64,000 bases of DNA from Gallalistipes aquisgranensis (GTDB lineage Bacteria; Bacteroidota; Bacteroidia; Bacteroidales; Rikenellaceae), in the NCBI RefSeq assembly GCF_014982715.1, contig NZ_JADCJY010000001.1, positions 1,054,001 through 1,118,000 on the forward strand, in the 5' to 3' direction. The notes beneath the pieces were generated by a model. That model was not told the origin of the DNA. It saw only the letters and a program-made list of their open reading frames with translations, and ran no database searches. The translations under genes and the position numbers were made by a program. Of the stretch, positions 1-9,090 are shown piece after piece. Numbering within the stretch: position 1 is the stretch's first letter; each line of letters starts with the position of its first letter.

Positions 1-780
1 ATCGGCTATGCGGACAAGATGATGGATATTACGGTAGCCATCGACAAACTGGACAAAATCGGACTGGAGAATGTCAATGCGGAACTTCTTTCCAAAGGTA
101 TCGGAGAGGAAGCGATAGCCAAACTCGAACCGATACTGAAGTTGTCCGGTTCGAACGAGCAGAAACTGAATTTATTGGAGACGATCATCGGCGGGTCGGA
201 AACCGGCCTGAAAGGGATCGGAGAGATGCGTACCATTTTCGGATATACGGAATCGCTCGGTACGGAACTGGAGGTGGAACTTGATCTGTCCCTGGCACGG
301 GGATTGAATTATTACACGGGAGCCATCTTCGAAGTGAAAGCGAAGGATTTCGCCATCGGAAGCATCTGCGGAGGCGGCCGCTACGACGATCTTACGGGAA
401 TTTTCGGCATGCCCAACACTTCGGGAGTCGGTATTTCATTCGGAGCAGACCGCATATACGACGTGCTGACAGGGCTGAATCTCTTTCCGGAAGAGGCCGA
501 CCTTTCCACCCGGGTCATTTTCCTCAATCTCGGGGGAGACGAGGAGCTCGCCTCGCTCCGGTTGTTGGCCGAAGTGCGTAAGTCGGGGATCGCAGCCGAA
601 ATCTATCCCGAAAACGGAAAAATGAAGAAGCAGATGGAATATGCTAACCGGCGGGGAATTCCCTTCGTGGCCATCATCGGCAGCGAAGAGCTCTCTTCCG
701 GGTGCCTAACACTGAAAAACATGCGTAGCGGCGAACAGGAAAAAATCCCGTTCGGCGAGCTCGCCAAACACCTTGCATAA
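1..780 (+). CDS. hisS: Histidyl-tRNA synthetase, C-terminal part (5' end outside window)
   Basis: Charges tRNA-His with histidine in the cytoplasm. The reading frame is open from base 1, so the N-terminal part (motifs 1 and 2 of the class II core) lies upstream of the window. Visible are the histidine-binding signature [13 protein letters not shown], the GGGRYDDL loop, and motif 3 (GISFGADRI), followed by the alpha/beta anticodon-binding domain from about base 510 ([12 protein letters not shown] to the end). About 260 codons remain of an enzyme usually near 450 residues. The stop codon overlaps the next start by one base (TAATG), suggesting co-transcription with the S41 protease. Confidence 0.94.
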   Translation: MGYADKMMDITVAIDKLDKIGLENVNAELLSKGIGEEAIAKLEPILKLSGSNEQKLNLLETIIGGSETGLKGIGEMRTIFGYTESLGTELEVELDLSLARGLNYYTGAIFEVKAKDFAIGSICGGGRYDDLTGIFGMPNTSGVGISFGADRIYDVLTGLNLFPEEADLSTRVIFLNLGGDEELASLRLLAEVRKSGIAAEIYPENGKMKKQMEYANRRGIPFVAIIGSEELSSGCLTLKNMRSGEQEKIPFGELAKHLA

Positions 781-2372
781 TGAAACGCATCCTCATCATC
801 CTTTGCATCTTACCGTTGTGTTGTCTGGCTCAGCGAACGCCCCGTCATGCGGGAACGGACCCCACGTTGCAGCTCCAGAAATTCAACCAGTTTTACCGCT
901 ATCTGAACGGTGCGTATGTTGACACGATCAATAACGAGAGGCTGATCGAGGACGCTATCAAGAAGATTCTTTCGGAACTGGACCCCCATTCGGCCTATGT
1001 GTCGGCAGAGGACATGGTGCCGGTCGAGGAGTCGTTTCAGGGAAGTTTCAGCGGCATCGGAGTGGAATTCAATGTATTGAACGACACATTGCTCGTAGTG
1101 AATACCGTTGCGGGAGGTCCTTCCGAAAAGGTCGGCGTTCTGCCGAACGACCGGATCGTCGCGGTGGACGGGGAGTCGGTGATCGGAATCAAACAGGCTC
1201 GGGTTCCCAAAGTGCTCCGGGGTCCCAAGGGATCGGTGGTGGAGATCGAGGTGCTGCGCAGAGGGGAAACGACCCCGATCAGTTTCCGTATCACGCGGGA
1301 CGATATCCCGATCAATACGGTCGATGCGGCATACAAAATCGATGACAAGACGGGGTATATCAAGGTGAACCGTTTTGCCGCCACCACGATGAAAGAGGTC
1401 GAGGAGGCATTCGGGAAAATGGGGGAAATCGACGCACTGATTCTCGATCTGCGGGGAAACGGAGGCGGTTTTCTGGACCAGGCGGTCAAACTCGGAAACT
1501 TTTTCCTTCCGGAGGGTGCAACGATCGTCTCTACGGAAGGACGTCTCGTACCCCCCGAACGATTTTCCGCGCGGGCAGACGGTGCCTATCGTAAAGGCAA
1601 AGTGGTCGTACTGATAGACGAATCGTCCGCTTCGGCCAGCGAAATCGTGGCCGGAGCCATACAGGACTGGGACCGGGGAGTCGTTATCGGCCGCCGCAGT
1701 TTCGGAAAGGGCCTGGTGCAGCGCCAGTTCCCGCTGATCGACGGTTCCGCCGTACGTATTACCGTAGCCCGCTATCATACGCCAACGGGACGCGTCATTC
1801 AGCGACCTTTCGAAAAAGGAAACCAGCAGGCCTACTACGAGGCTTTCGCCAAACGGTTCGAGAACGGTACGGATTCGCTTAAAGCTGTCGATTCCCTGCG
1901 TTATACCACACTTCGCAGCGGCCGTCCCGTGTACGGTGGCGGCGGAATATACCCCGACATCTATGTACCTTTGGATACGACGGGTTATTCGCAATATTGG
2001 TCGAAACTGGTTCGCCGGGGAGTCATTTCCGAGTTCGTAATCCAGTATCTGGATAAACACAGAGCCGAATTGCAAAGGGCCTACCCCACTTTCGAAAAGT
2101 TTCAGTCTTCGTTTACCGTTACGCCTGAAATGCTGCAGCAACTCGTTGCGCTCGGCGAAAAGAGAGATGTCTCTCCCGATCCGGCCGGGCTTAAAACTTC
2201 GGAACAGGCGATCGCCCTTCAGATCAAAGCCCTCATCGCGCAGAAAATGTGGAATATGACCGAATATTTCAGGATCATCAATTCGGAAAACGATCCTGAA
2301 CTGGAGCGTGCGCTCGACGTACTCCGAAACTGGGACAAAACGCCTGAAACGGACGGAATCGGGGATATTTGA
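780..2372 (+). CDS. S41 C-terminal processing peptidase with PDZ domain (CtpA/Prc family)
   Basis: Exported serine protease of 530 aa that probably trims or degrades envelope proteins. A signal peptide (about residues 1-18, ending LCCLAQ) is followed by a PDZ domain at about residues 90-170 and the S41 catalytic domain. Aligning to E. coli Prc places the catalytic serine at Ser285 in SSASASEI and the general-base lysine at Lys310 in SFGKGLVQ, with Asp296 between them in the Prc-equivalent position; all are present, so the enzyme looks active. The C-terminal 130 residues are helical and typical of Bacteroidota members. The start overlaps the hisS stop by 1 nt. A strong terminator follows. Confidence 0.92.
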   Translation: MKRILIILCILPLCCLAQRTPRHAGTDPTLQLQKFNQFYRYLNGAYVDTINNERLIEDAIKKILSELDPHSAYVSAEDMVPVEESFQGSFSGIGVEFNVLNDTLLVVNTVAGGPSEKVGVLPNDRIVAVDGESVIGIKQARVPKVLRGPKGSVVEIEVLRRGETTPISFRITRDDIPINTVDAAYKIDDKTGYIKVNRFAATTMKEVEEAFGKMGEIDALILDLRGNGGGFLDQAVKLGNFFLPEGATIVSTEGRLVPPERFSARADGAYRKGKVVVLIDESSASASEIVAGAIQDWDRGVVIGRRSFGKGLVQRQFPLIDGSAVRITVARYHTPTGRVIQRPFEKGNQQAYYEAFAKRFENGTDSLKAVDSLRYTTLRSGRPVYGGGGIYPDIYVPLDTTGYSQYWSKLVRRGVISEFVIQYLDKHRAELQRAYPTFEKFQSSFTVTPEMLQQLVALGEKRDVSPDPAGLKTSEQAIALQIKALIAQKMWNMTEYFRIINSENDPELERALDVLRNWDKTPETDGIGDI

Positions 2373-2399
2373 CCGATATTCTCCTGTTTTACCGGCGAA

Positions 2400-2438
2400 A
2401 ATAACAACCGCGACTATGTTTGCGGTTGTTATTTTTTT
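2400..2438 (+). terminator. Rho-independent terminator after hisS-S41 protease
   Basis: Perfect 12-bp inverted repeat (2400-2411 with 2422-2433), 10-nt loop, then a run of T. The right arm overlaps the upstream promoter element of the next gene. Confidence 0.9.
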
Positions 2439-2448
2439 ATTATATTTG
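2419..2448 (+). promoter_or_regulatory. Bacteroidota-type promoter for the DUF3276 gene
   Basis: TTTG at 2419-2422, an 18-nt spacer, and TATATTTG (matches TAnnTTTG) at 2441-2448, 39 nt before the start codon. Confidence 0.75.
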
Positions 2449-2487
2449 TTCTACAACTACATCCTAATAATGAAATTTTAAACAGAC

Positions 2488-2841
2488 ATGGCAGATTTTG
2501 ATCTAAAGAAAGAGAATGATGCGGAAGGGGGCGAGGAGGTCTATTCGAAAGCCGTACGCGCTGGCCGGCGCACTTATTTTTTTGATGTGAAGGCCACCCG
2601 CAACGACGATTATTTCCTGACCATCACCGAGAGCCGTAAGAAACTGGGCAAGGACGGGAATTTCTTTTTCGACAAACACAAAATTTATCTGTACAAAGAG
2701 GATTTCGCCAAATTCGCCGACGGACTGGATGAGGTCGTGAATTTCATCAAGGAACATAAGCCGGAATTTTTCGCCGGACAGCAAGACGGCGAATTGCCCG
2801 GGGAAACCTTGTCGGTCGATGATGAGTTCGAAAAGTTGTAA
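2488..2841 (+). CDS. DUF3276 / PUR-alpha-like nucleic-acid-binding protein
   Basis: 117 aa, no signal peptide. The conserved core (about residues 17-92, from EVYSKAVRAGRRTYFFDVK to the VVNFIKEHKPEF segment) matches the PUR-repeat fold proteins (DUF3276) that are nearly universal in Bacteroidota. PUR-family proteins bind single-stranded DNA or RNA; the cellular role of this bacterial branch is not established. The gene is monocistronic, with its own promoter at 2419-2448 and a terminator at 2871-2900. The N-terminus and C-terminus are acidic. Confidence 0.85.
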   Translation: MADFDLKKENDAEGGEEVYSKAVRAGRRTYFFDVKATRNDDYFLTITESRKKLGKDGNFFFDKHKIYLYKEDFAKFADGLDEVVNFIKEHKPEFFAGQQDGELPGETLSVDDEFEKL

Positions 2842-2870
2842 GGGATCACCACTTTTTTTGCGGTCGAGAC

Positions 2871-2900
2871 AAAGCCGGTCCTTTCAGAGGCCGGCTTTTT
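2871..2900 (+). terminator. Terminator after DUF3276 gene
   Basis: AAAGCCGG (2871-2878) pairs with CCGGCTTT (2891-2898), followed by further T. Confidence 0.75.
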
Positions 2901-2946
2901 CAGATAATTTAACGGAGAGGGTCCTTGCCCCCTCCATCAAAAATCG

Positions 2947-2954
2947 TATATTTG
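2947..2954 (+). promoter_or_regulatory. -7 box TATATTTG for the DUF368-aroE operon
   Basis: Exact TAnnTTTG match ending 21 nt before the start codon; a partial CTTG (2924-2927) sits 19 nt upstream. Confidence 0.7.
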
Positions 2955-2975
2955 TCCGAAAATTCGGAACATTCA

Positions 2976-3923
2976 ATGAAGAACACGAATCATATCCTGC
3001 TCGTATTGAAAGGCTGTGCCATGGGAGCCGCCGATGTGGTCCCCGGCGTATCGGGCGGTACGATCGCTTTCATATCGGGCATTTACGGAGAACTGATCGA
3101 GTCGATCCGGAGCTTCGACATGGAGGCCGTCAAATACTTATTCACGCTGAAATTAGGAAAGTTCTGGGGCAAAATCAACGGAAATTTCCTGGCATCGGTC
3201 ATAGCGGGAATCGCCGTCTCGATCTTCTCGCTGGCCCGTCTGATGACCTATCTGCTCGAAAATCATCCGATCTACATCTGGTCGTTCTTTTTCGGACTGA
3301 TCATCGCATCGTCCCTGTTGGTTTCCAAGGAGGTGACCCGCTGGCGGACAGGAAGCGTCATCTCCCTGCTGGCCGGTATCGCAGCGGCTTACCTGATCAC
3401 GGCCCTCTCCCCTGCATCGACGCCCGATACATGGTGGTTCGTCATGCTCTCGGGTGCCATCGCTATCTGCGCCATGATCTTGCCCGGGATCTCCGGGGCT
3501 TTTATCCTGCTGTTGCTTGGCAAATACATGTACATCATGGATGCGGTAGCCAATCTAAGGATCGGAATCATCCTGCTCTTTGTCATCGGAGCGGCGGCAG
3601 GGATCATCAGTTTCTCCCACTTCCTTTCCTGGCTGCTGCGTAACCACCACAACATGACCATCGCCCTGCTCACGGGCTTCATGATCGGTTCGCTCAATAA
3701 AGTATGGCCCTGGAAACAGGTTCTTTCCACCTATACAGATTCGCACGGGACGGAACACCCCCTTATGGAGGCGAACGTTCTGCCTTCCGGATACGCCTCC
3801 CTCACAGGCTCCGATCCGTTATTTTGGGAAGCGATTGTCATGTGCGCCGCAGGATTTCTGCTGATCTGGGGGATCGAACAGATCGGGAAACGCATGAAAA
3901 ACACACCAAACGCCGACAGATAG
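2976..3923 (+). CDS. DUF368 polytopic membrane protein
   Basis: 315 aa integral membrane protein with about eight to nine hydrophobic segments. The N-terminal signature GAADVVPGVSGGT and its internal repeat near residue 170 (ICAMILPGISGAFILLLLG) define DUF368. Work on this family implicates members in moving undecaprenyl phosphate across the inner membrane for cell-wall and glycan synthesis; assigning that role here is inference from family membership. The start at 2976 was chosen because it lies 21 nt downstream of a promoter box and begins the conserved domain; the frame extends further upstream but runs through the promoter. aroE follows after 2 nt. Confidence 0.85.
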   Translation: MKNTNHILLVLKGCAMGAADVVPGVSGGTIAFISGIYGELIESIRSFDMEAVKYLFTLKLGKFWGKINGNFLASVIAGIAVSIFSLARLMTYLLENHPIYIWSFFFGLIIASSLLVSKEVTRWRTGSVISLLAGIAAAYLITALSPASTPDTWWFVMLSGAIAICAMILPGISGAFILLLLGKYMYIMDAVANLRIGIILLFVIGAAAGIISFSHFLSWLLRNHHNMTIALLTGFMIGSLNKVWPWKQVLSTYTDSHGTEHPLMEANVLPSGYASLTGSDPLFWEAIVMCAAGFLLIWGIEQIGKRMKNTPNADR

Positions 3924-3925
3924 AT

Positions 3926-4657
3926 ATGGCCCGACTTTACGGATTGATCGGATACCCGCTAGGGCACTCCTTTTCGGAAAAATATTTCGCTGCCAAGCTC
4001 TCGTCTCTGCACTCAGATGCATTGTACCGTAATTTTCCGCTGGAGCGGATCGACCTGCTTCCGACATTGATCCGCAGTCATCCGGAACTATGCGGTTTCA
4101 ATGTCACCATCCCCTATAAAGAGCAGATTATCCCTTATCTGGACAAGTTGGATGAGGAGGCAGCCCGTGTCGGAGCCGTTAACTGCGTACGGATCGAAAA
4201 TGGGAAACTGACCGGTTATAATGCCGACATATACGGTTTCGAAAGTTCCCTGCTGACACTGATCGGAGGGGAGCGGCCCGCCGCCCTCGTGTTGGGCAGC
4301 GGAGGAGCTTCGAAAGCGGTGAAATTCGTATTATCCCGTTTGCAAATGCCCTTTGTGGAAGTTTCCCGGACCAAGCGATCGGGCAATCTGACCTATGGAG
4401 AACTCTCACCGGAAGTGATGGAACGACATCTGTTGATCGTAAACACCACCCCGCTCGGCACGTTTCCCGATACGGAATCCGCTCCGGCTATTCCCTACGA
4501 TCTCCTTACGTCCCGGCATTGTCTTTTCGACCTGGTCTACAACCCCCCCCTCACCCGGTTTCTCTCACAGGGTCAGACTCACGGTGCCGCCATAAAAAAC
4601 GGCTACGACATGCTGGTCGGACAGGCCGAAAAGTCGTGGGAGATATGGACCCGATAG
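3926..4657 (+). CDS. aroE: Shikimate dehydrogenase
   Basis: 243 aa cytoplasmic enzyme reducing 3-dehydroshikimate to shikimate with NADPH, step four of aromatic amino-acid synthesis. Shikimate-site motifs GYPLGHSFSEKYF and NVTIPYK (with the catalytic lysine) are in the N-terminal domain, and GYNADIYGF supplies the partner aspartate. The nucleotide-binding domain has GSGGASKA, then VSRTKRSG for NADP selectivity, and ends with FDLVYNPPLTRFL and KNGYDMLVGQA. The start at 3926 lies 2 nt after the DUF368 stop, so the two are co-transcribed. Slightly short compared with E. coli AroE (272 aa) but complete in motifs. Confidence 0.93.
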   Translation: MARLYGLIGYPLGHSFSEKYFAAKLSSLHSDALYRNFPLERIDLLPTLIRSHPELCGFNVTIPYKEQIIPYLDKLDEEAARVGAVNCVRIENGKLTGYNADIYGFESSLLTLIGGERPAALVLGSGGASKAVKFVLSRLQMPFVEVSRTKRSGNLTYGELSPEVMERHLLIVNTTPLGTFPDTESAPAIPYDLLTSRHCLFDLVYNPPLTRFLSQGQTHGAAIKNGYDMLVGQAEKSWEIWTR

Positions 4658-4661
4658 GTCT

Positions 4662-4964
4662 CTACTCCTTGTTTTTACAAGATTTCGAGGCGCAGGTCTT
4701 CTTTCGGGGTTTCGTACCCGTTTCCGTCTCGAATTCGTCCACATCGAATTTGGCCGCCAGTACCTTACGGGCTCTCTCCATGTCTTTTTCGGCCACCATC
4801 AGCTGGATGGGTGATCCGCCTCCCGTGATCGACGGCAGCACGGACTGAATGGTTTCGCCGACCAGCGAACATTCGATACCGTTCGACTCCAACAGACCTT
4901 TCATGATCTCGGCCCGGCCGAGTTGATTGAAACGCATAAGCATTACCACTTTCGAAGTATCCAT
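4662..4964 (-). CDS. DUF2007 domain protein (putative signal-transducing protein)
   Basis: 100 aa. Residues 1-75 form the small ferredoxin-like DUF2007 fold: beta-strand start KVVMLMRFNQLGRAEIM, then LLESNGIECSLVGE and a GGGSPIQLMVAEKD strand and helix. This family usually sits in the cytoplasm, sometimes near PII-like or membrane proteins; its function is not known. The C-terminus is charged with a CASKSCKNKE tail holding two cysteines, which may bind metal but is too short to judge. It converges on aroE with only 4 nt between stops and diverges from dnaE. Confidence 0.8.
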   Translation of the reverse strand: MDTSKVVMLMRFNQLGRAEIMKGLLESNGIECSLVGETIQSVLPSITGGGSPIQLMVAEKDMERARKVLAAKFDVDEFETETGTKPRKKTCASKSCKNKE

Positions 4965-5054
4965 AACGGCTGGTTTTAAATTTCTCTATAAATATAGAAA
5001 AAAGATGTTGATAAATTGCAATACGGAGGCCGCGAATCGACCCGAATTTTTCGT

Positions 5055-5062
5055 TATCTTTA
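5055..5062 (+). promoter_or_regulatory. Probable -7 box for dnaE (TATCTTTA)
   Basis: One mismatch to TAnnTTTG, 27 nt before the start codon in the AT-rich divergent interval between the DUF2007 gene and dnaE. Confidence 0.5.
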
Positions 5063-5089
5063 CATCCGAAGTCAACAAATAATCGTCGT

Positions 5090-8000
5090 ATGCCGCAATT
5101 CGTTCATCTGCATGTACATACACAATACTCCATTCTGGACGGAGCCTCCCCTATCAAAGGCATCATAAAACGGGCCAAAGAGCTCGGCATGCCGGCCCTG
5201 GCCATTACCGACCACGGAAACATGTTCGGGGTCAAGGAGTTTCACGATACGGCCGAAAAAGAGGGCATTAAACCGATTCTCGGCTGCGAAGTCTATGTCG
5301 TGAAGAACCGTTTCGAAAAGGATAAGGATGAAAAGGCTGGCGACCACCTGATCCTGCTGGCCAAGAACCTCGAGGGCTATCACAATCTGGTGAAGATCGT
5401 CTCTTACTCGTGGACGGAAGGTTTCTATTACAAGCCCCGCATCGACAAGACATTGCTCCACCAGTTCCACGAAGGGCTGATCTGCTGCTCGGCCTGCCTG
5501 GGAGGCGAACTGCCTCAAGCCATCATGCACGACCGACTGGACGAGGCCGATGCCATCGTGAAGGAGTTCAAAGGTATTTTCGGAGAGGATTATTACCTCG
5601 AAATGCAACTGCATAAATCCGGGGAGCCCCGTATCGACCAGCATGTTTACCAGAACCAGCTGAAGGTGAATAAGGTGTTGCTGGAGCTGGCTGCCCGCCA
5701 CCAGGTGAAATACATCGTTTCGAACGACGTGCATTTCGTCATGGCCGATGATGCCCCGGCCCATGACCGCCTGATCTGCCTCAATACGGGGCGCGATCTG
5801 GACGATCCGAACAGGATGCGTTATACGTTCCAGGAGTATCTGAAAACACCCGAGGAGATGGCGGCCTTGTTTCCGGACACGCCAGAGGCACTGGAGACGA
5901 CGCTCGAGATCGCGGACAAGGTTGAAAGCTATTCGCTGGAACATAAGCCGCTGATGCCCAATTTCCCGCCGCCCGACAATTTCGTGGTGGAACTGGAGCC
6001 CCTGAAAGAGTCGTTTGTCAAGAAGTTGGAAGACGAAGCCGTGCTGGCCCGAATCGCATCGGCCGACACCATCGACAAACTCGCTGATGTGGCCCGGGAG
6101 ACTGGGCTGGAAGACAAATTGATGGTGGCCAAGCAGTTCTGTTATCTGAAATGGCTCACTTACAGGGGTGCGCACGAACGCTACGGAGAGGAATTGAGCA
6201 CCGAAGTGGACGAACGGCTGAAATACGAGTTGAAAACCATCGAATGGATGGGTTTTCCGGGATACTTCCTGATCGTATGGGATTTCATCCGGGCCGCCCG
6301 CGAAATGGGGGTATCGGTCGGTCCCGGCCGTGGTTCCGCCGCGGGATCGGTCGTCGCCTACTGTCTGCGTATCACCAATATCGACCCGATGAAATACGAC
6401 CTGCTGTTCGAGCGTTTCCTGAACCCGGAGCGTATATCTCTTCCCGATGTCGATGTGGACTTCGACGAGGACGGTCGTGCCGACGTGCTTCACTACGTGG
6501 TGGAAAAATACGGAAGCAAACGGGTCGCCCAGATCATCACGTTCGGAACGATGGCCCCCAAGATGGCGATCCGCGACGTGGCCCGCGTACAGCGACTGCC
6601 CCTGCAGGAGAGCGACCGGCTGGCCAAACTCGTGCCGGAAAAGCCGGGGACTAGCTTCAAGCAGGCTTTCCAGGAAGTCCCCGAACTTGCCAAAGAGAAA
6701 GAGTCGCCCAACCAGTTGATCCGAGATACGCTCAAATATGCGGAGAAACTGGAGGGCTCTGTCCGTCAGACGGGCGTACATGCGTGCGGTGTCATTATCG
6801 GGCAGGACGACCTGGAAAAGTTCGCTCCGATGGCCATCGCCAAAGATGCCGACCTGAACGTCGTGCAGTATGAAGGAAAGCAGGTCGAGAGCGTCGGATT
6901 GATCAAAATGGACTTCCTGGGCCTTAAAACCCTCTCCATCATCAAGGATGCGCTTGAAAATATCGAGATTGCCAAAGGCTTCAAACTCGACATAGACTCG
7001 ATCCCGCTGGACGATGCCAAAACCTACGAACTTTACAGCCGGGGGGAAACCACGGGCTTGTTCCAGTTCGAGTCCCCCGGCATGAAAAAGCATCTGCGCA
7101 ACCTGAAACCCAACCGGTTCGAAGACCTGATCGCCATGAACGCCTTGTACCGTCCGGGCCCCATGGAGTATATTCCGAACTTCATCAACCGGAAACACGG
7201 AGTCGAGAAAGTGACCTACGAAATTCCCGATATGGAGGAATATCTGCAGGATACCTACGGCATTACGGTCTATCAGGAACAGGTGATGCTTCTCTCCCAA
7301 AAACTGGCCGGTTTCACAGGAGGCCAGGCCGATACGCTGCGCAAGGCTATGGGAAAGAAGAAACGCGACGTACTGGACAAGATGAAACCCAAATTCATCG
7401 AAGGAGCCAAAGCCAAGGGACACGATCCGAAGATCTGCGAAAAGATATGGGGCGACTGGGAGGCGTTCGCATCGTACGCTTTCAACAAGTCGCACTCCAC
7501 GTGCTATGCATACGTATCCTATCAGACGGCTTACCTGAAAGCCCACTACCCTTCCGAGTTCATGGCGGCCCTGCTGAGCCGGAACCTCTCGGACATCAAG
7601 AAAATCAGTTTCTTCATGGACGAGTGCAAACGGATGGGGATTTCCGTGTTGGGGCCCGACGTCAACAAGAGCCTGCAACGCTTTTCGACCGACAGCGACG
7701 GCAACGTGCGGTTCGGTCTGGCAGCAGTGAAGGGGGTCGGCGAAGGCGCCGTAATGAACATCGTGCAGGAACGCAAGGCGAACGGTCCGTTCACCTCCGT
7801 TTACGACTTCGTGGAGCGTGTGAATTTGCAGTCTGTAAATAAGAAAACGATGGAAAACCTTGCGCTGGCCGGAGCTTTCGATTCGCTGTCGGGATTCCAC
7901 CGCAGCAAATTCTTCTGTACGGACGGCCGGGAGGGAGACCCCACTTTCATGGAGATGCTGATGCGCTACGGCAGCCGCGTGCAGGCAGAAAAAAGCAACT

Positions 8001-8722
8001 CGCAGCAGAGCCTTTTCGGCGGCGACTCCGGTTCCGTGGATATACAGAAACCCCAGCCTCCGGTATGTCCGGAATGGAACAAACTCGAGACGCTGAACAA
8101 AGAGAAGGAGATGATCGGAATCTATCTCTCCTCTCATCCGCTGGACGATTATTCCGTGCTGATCCGCAATTTCTGCAACACGCCCCTTTCGGAGCTGGAG
8201 GAGTTGTCGCACCTGAACGGGAAAGACGTGGTGGCCGCAGGCATGGTGACCGGCGTGCAACACCTGATGACCAAGAACGGCAAGCCGTTCGGCCGGTTTA
8301 CGCTGGAAGACTACAACGGGTCCTACCAGTTCGTGTTATTTGACAAAGATTACGAGAATTTCCGCCGTTACCTCTACAACGACTATTACCTGCTCATCCG
8401 GGGAAAGGTGAAGCCCAAAATGTGGAACGACAAGGAATTCGAACTGAAAATCACTTCCATGATGCAACTTTCCGAAGCACAGGAGACCTTGGTACGGGAA
8501 ATGACCCTCACGCTTCCCGTGCAGGAGATCACTCAGGATTTGGTGGACAGCCTGAGCGAAAAGGTCAAAACTTCGCAGGGAAACATCATGTTCCGTGTCA
8601 AGGTGGTCGACCCGGAGTCGGACGTTTCCCTGGGGCTCTATTCCAAAACCATGAAAGTGAATCTGACAGGCGATCTGATCCGGTACTGCGAGGAGAACAA
8701 TTTCCGTTACACACTGATGTAA
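5090..8722 (+). CDS. dnaE: DNA polymerase III subunit alpha
   Basis: 1210 aa replicative polymerase of the DnaE1 type. The N-terminal PHP domain begins at once (FVHLHVHTQYSILDGAS, then ALAITDHGNMFG). The polymerase core includes GPGRGSAAGSVVAY and PDVDVDFDED at about residues 452-461, which carries two of the catalytic aspartates. The finger domain has GLFQFESPGM, NALYRPGPMEYIPNFI and YQEQVM. Helix-hairpin-helix segments lie near residues 880-900 and an OB-fold nucleic-acid domain at about 1040-1120 (VVAAGMVTGVQ ... GRFTLEDYNGSY). It lacks the C-terminal tau-binding segment seen in E. coli, as in other Bacteroidota. trxA follows 35 nt downstream. Confidence 0.97.
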   Translation: MPQFVHLHVHTQYSILDGASPIKGIIKRAKELGMPALAITDHGNMFGVKEFHDTAEKEGIKPILGCEVYVVKNRFEKDKDEKAGDHLILLAKNLEGYHNLVKIVSYSWTEGFYYKPRIDKTLLHQFHEGLICCSACLGGELPQAIMHDRLDEADAIVKEFKGIFGEDYYLEMQLHKSGEPRIDQHVYQNQLKVNKVLLELAARHQVKYIVSNDVHFVMADDAPAHDRLICLNTGRDLDDPNRMRYTFQEYLKTPEEMAALFPDTPEALETTLEIADKVESYSLEHKPLMPNFPPPDNFVVELEPLKESFVKKLEDEAVLARIASADTIDKLADVARETGLEDKLMVAKQFCYLKWLTYRGAHERYGEELSTEVDERLKYELKTIEWMGFPGYFLIVWDFIRAAREMGVSVGPGRGSAAGSVVAYCLRITNIDPMKYDLLFERFLNPERISLPDVDVDFDEDGRADVLHYVVEKYGSKRVAQIITFGTMAPKMAIRDVARVQRLPLQESDRLAKLVPEKPGTSFKQAFQEVPELAKEKESPNQLIRDTLKYAEKLEGSVRQTGVHACGVIIGQDDLEKFAPMAIAKDADLNVVQYEGKQVESVGLIKMDFLGLKTLSIIKDALENIEIAKGFKLDIDSIPLDDAKTYELYSRGETTGLFQFESPGMKKHLRNLKPNRFEDLIAMNALYRPGPMEYIPNFINRKHGVEKVTYEIPDMEEYLQDTYGITVYQEQVMLLSQKLAGFTGGQADTLRKAMGKKKRDVLDKMKPKFIEGAKAKGHDPKICEKIWGDWEAFASYAFNKSHSTCYAYVSYQTAYLKAHYPSEFMAALLSRNLSDIKKISFFMDECKRMGISVLGPDVNKSLQRFSTDSDGNVRFGLAAVKGVGEGAVMNIVQERKANGPFTSVYDFVERVNLQSVNKKTMENLALAGAFDSLSGFHRSKFFCTDGREGDPTFMEMLMRYGSRVQAEKSNSQQSLFGGDSGSVDIQKPQPPVCPEWNKLETLNKEKEMIGIYLSSHPLDDYSVLIRNFCNTPLSELEELSHLNGKDVVAAGMVTGVQHLMTKNGKPFGRFTLEDYNGSYQFVLFDKDYENFRRYLYNDYYLLIRGKVKPKMWNDKEFELKITSMMQLSEAQETLVREMTLTLPVQEITQDLVDSLSEKVKTSQGNIMFRVKVVDPESDVSLGLYSKTMKVNLTGDLIRYCEENNFRYTLM

Positions 8723-8757
8723 ACCAACTGAATAATCATACTCAAAACATTTTAAAA

Positions 8758-9072
8758 ATGGCACTCAGCATTACGAAAGACAATTTGAACGACATTCTTG
8801 CTTCCGACAAACCCGTGGTGATCGACTTCTGGGCCGAATGGTGCGGTCCCTGCCGCATGGTGGCCCCTTTGGTGGATGAACTGGCCGCCGAGTACGAAGG
8901 ACGTGTGGTGATCGGCAAATGCGATGTGGACGAAAACGACGCCGTCGCCACTCGATATTCCATCCGCAATATCCCCACCCTGCTCTTCATCAAGGGAGGC
9001 GAAGTGGTGGACAAGCAGGTCGGCGCCTGTTCGAAAGACGTTCTGGAAGCAAAAATCAAAAATCTGCTCTAA
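8758..9072 (+). CDS. trxA: Thioredoxin
   Basis: 104 aa single-domain cytoplasmic thioredoxin. Active site WCGPC with redox cysteines Cys29 and Cys32, the buried Asp23 in VIDFWAEW, and the cis-proline loop RNIPTLLFIKGGE. No signal peptide. Start at 8758 is the ATG that opens the conserved N-terminal strand; an upstream extension of the frame lies inside dnaE and is not coding. Donates electrons to reductases such as ribonucleotide reductase and, plausibly, to the MsrB-MsrA protein family, although the one in this window appears exported. Confidence 0.95.
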   Translation: MALSITKDNLNDILASDKPVVIDFWAEWCGPCRMVAPLVDELAAEYEGRVVIGKCDVDENDAVATRYSIRNIPTLLFIKGGEVVDKQVGACSKDVLEAKIKNLL

Positions 9073-9090
9073 CCCCAAACATACCCTAAA

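Noticed and set aside
810-2141. 443-codon minus-strand frame opposite the S41 protease
   Set aside because: Antisense shadow without a recognisable domain.
5072-8263. 1063-codon open frame on the minus strand opposite dnaE
   Set aside because: It is a shadow of dnaE caused by GC-rich codon use; no domain, no ribosome-binding site, and histidine- and arginine-rich composition typical of antisense frames.
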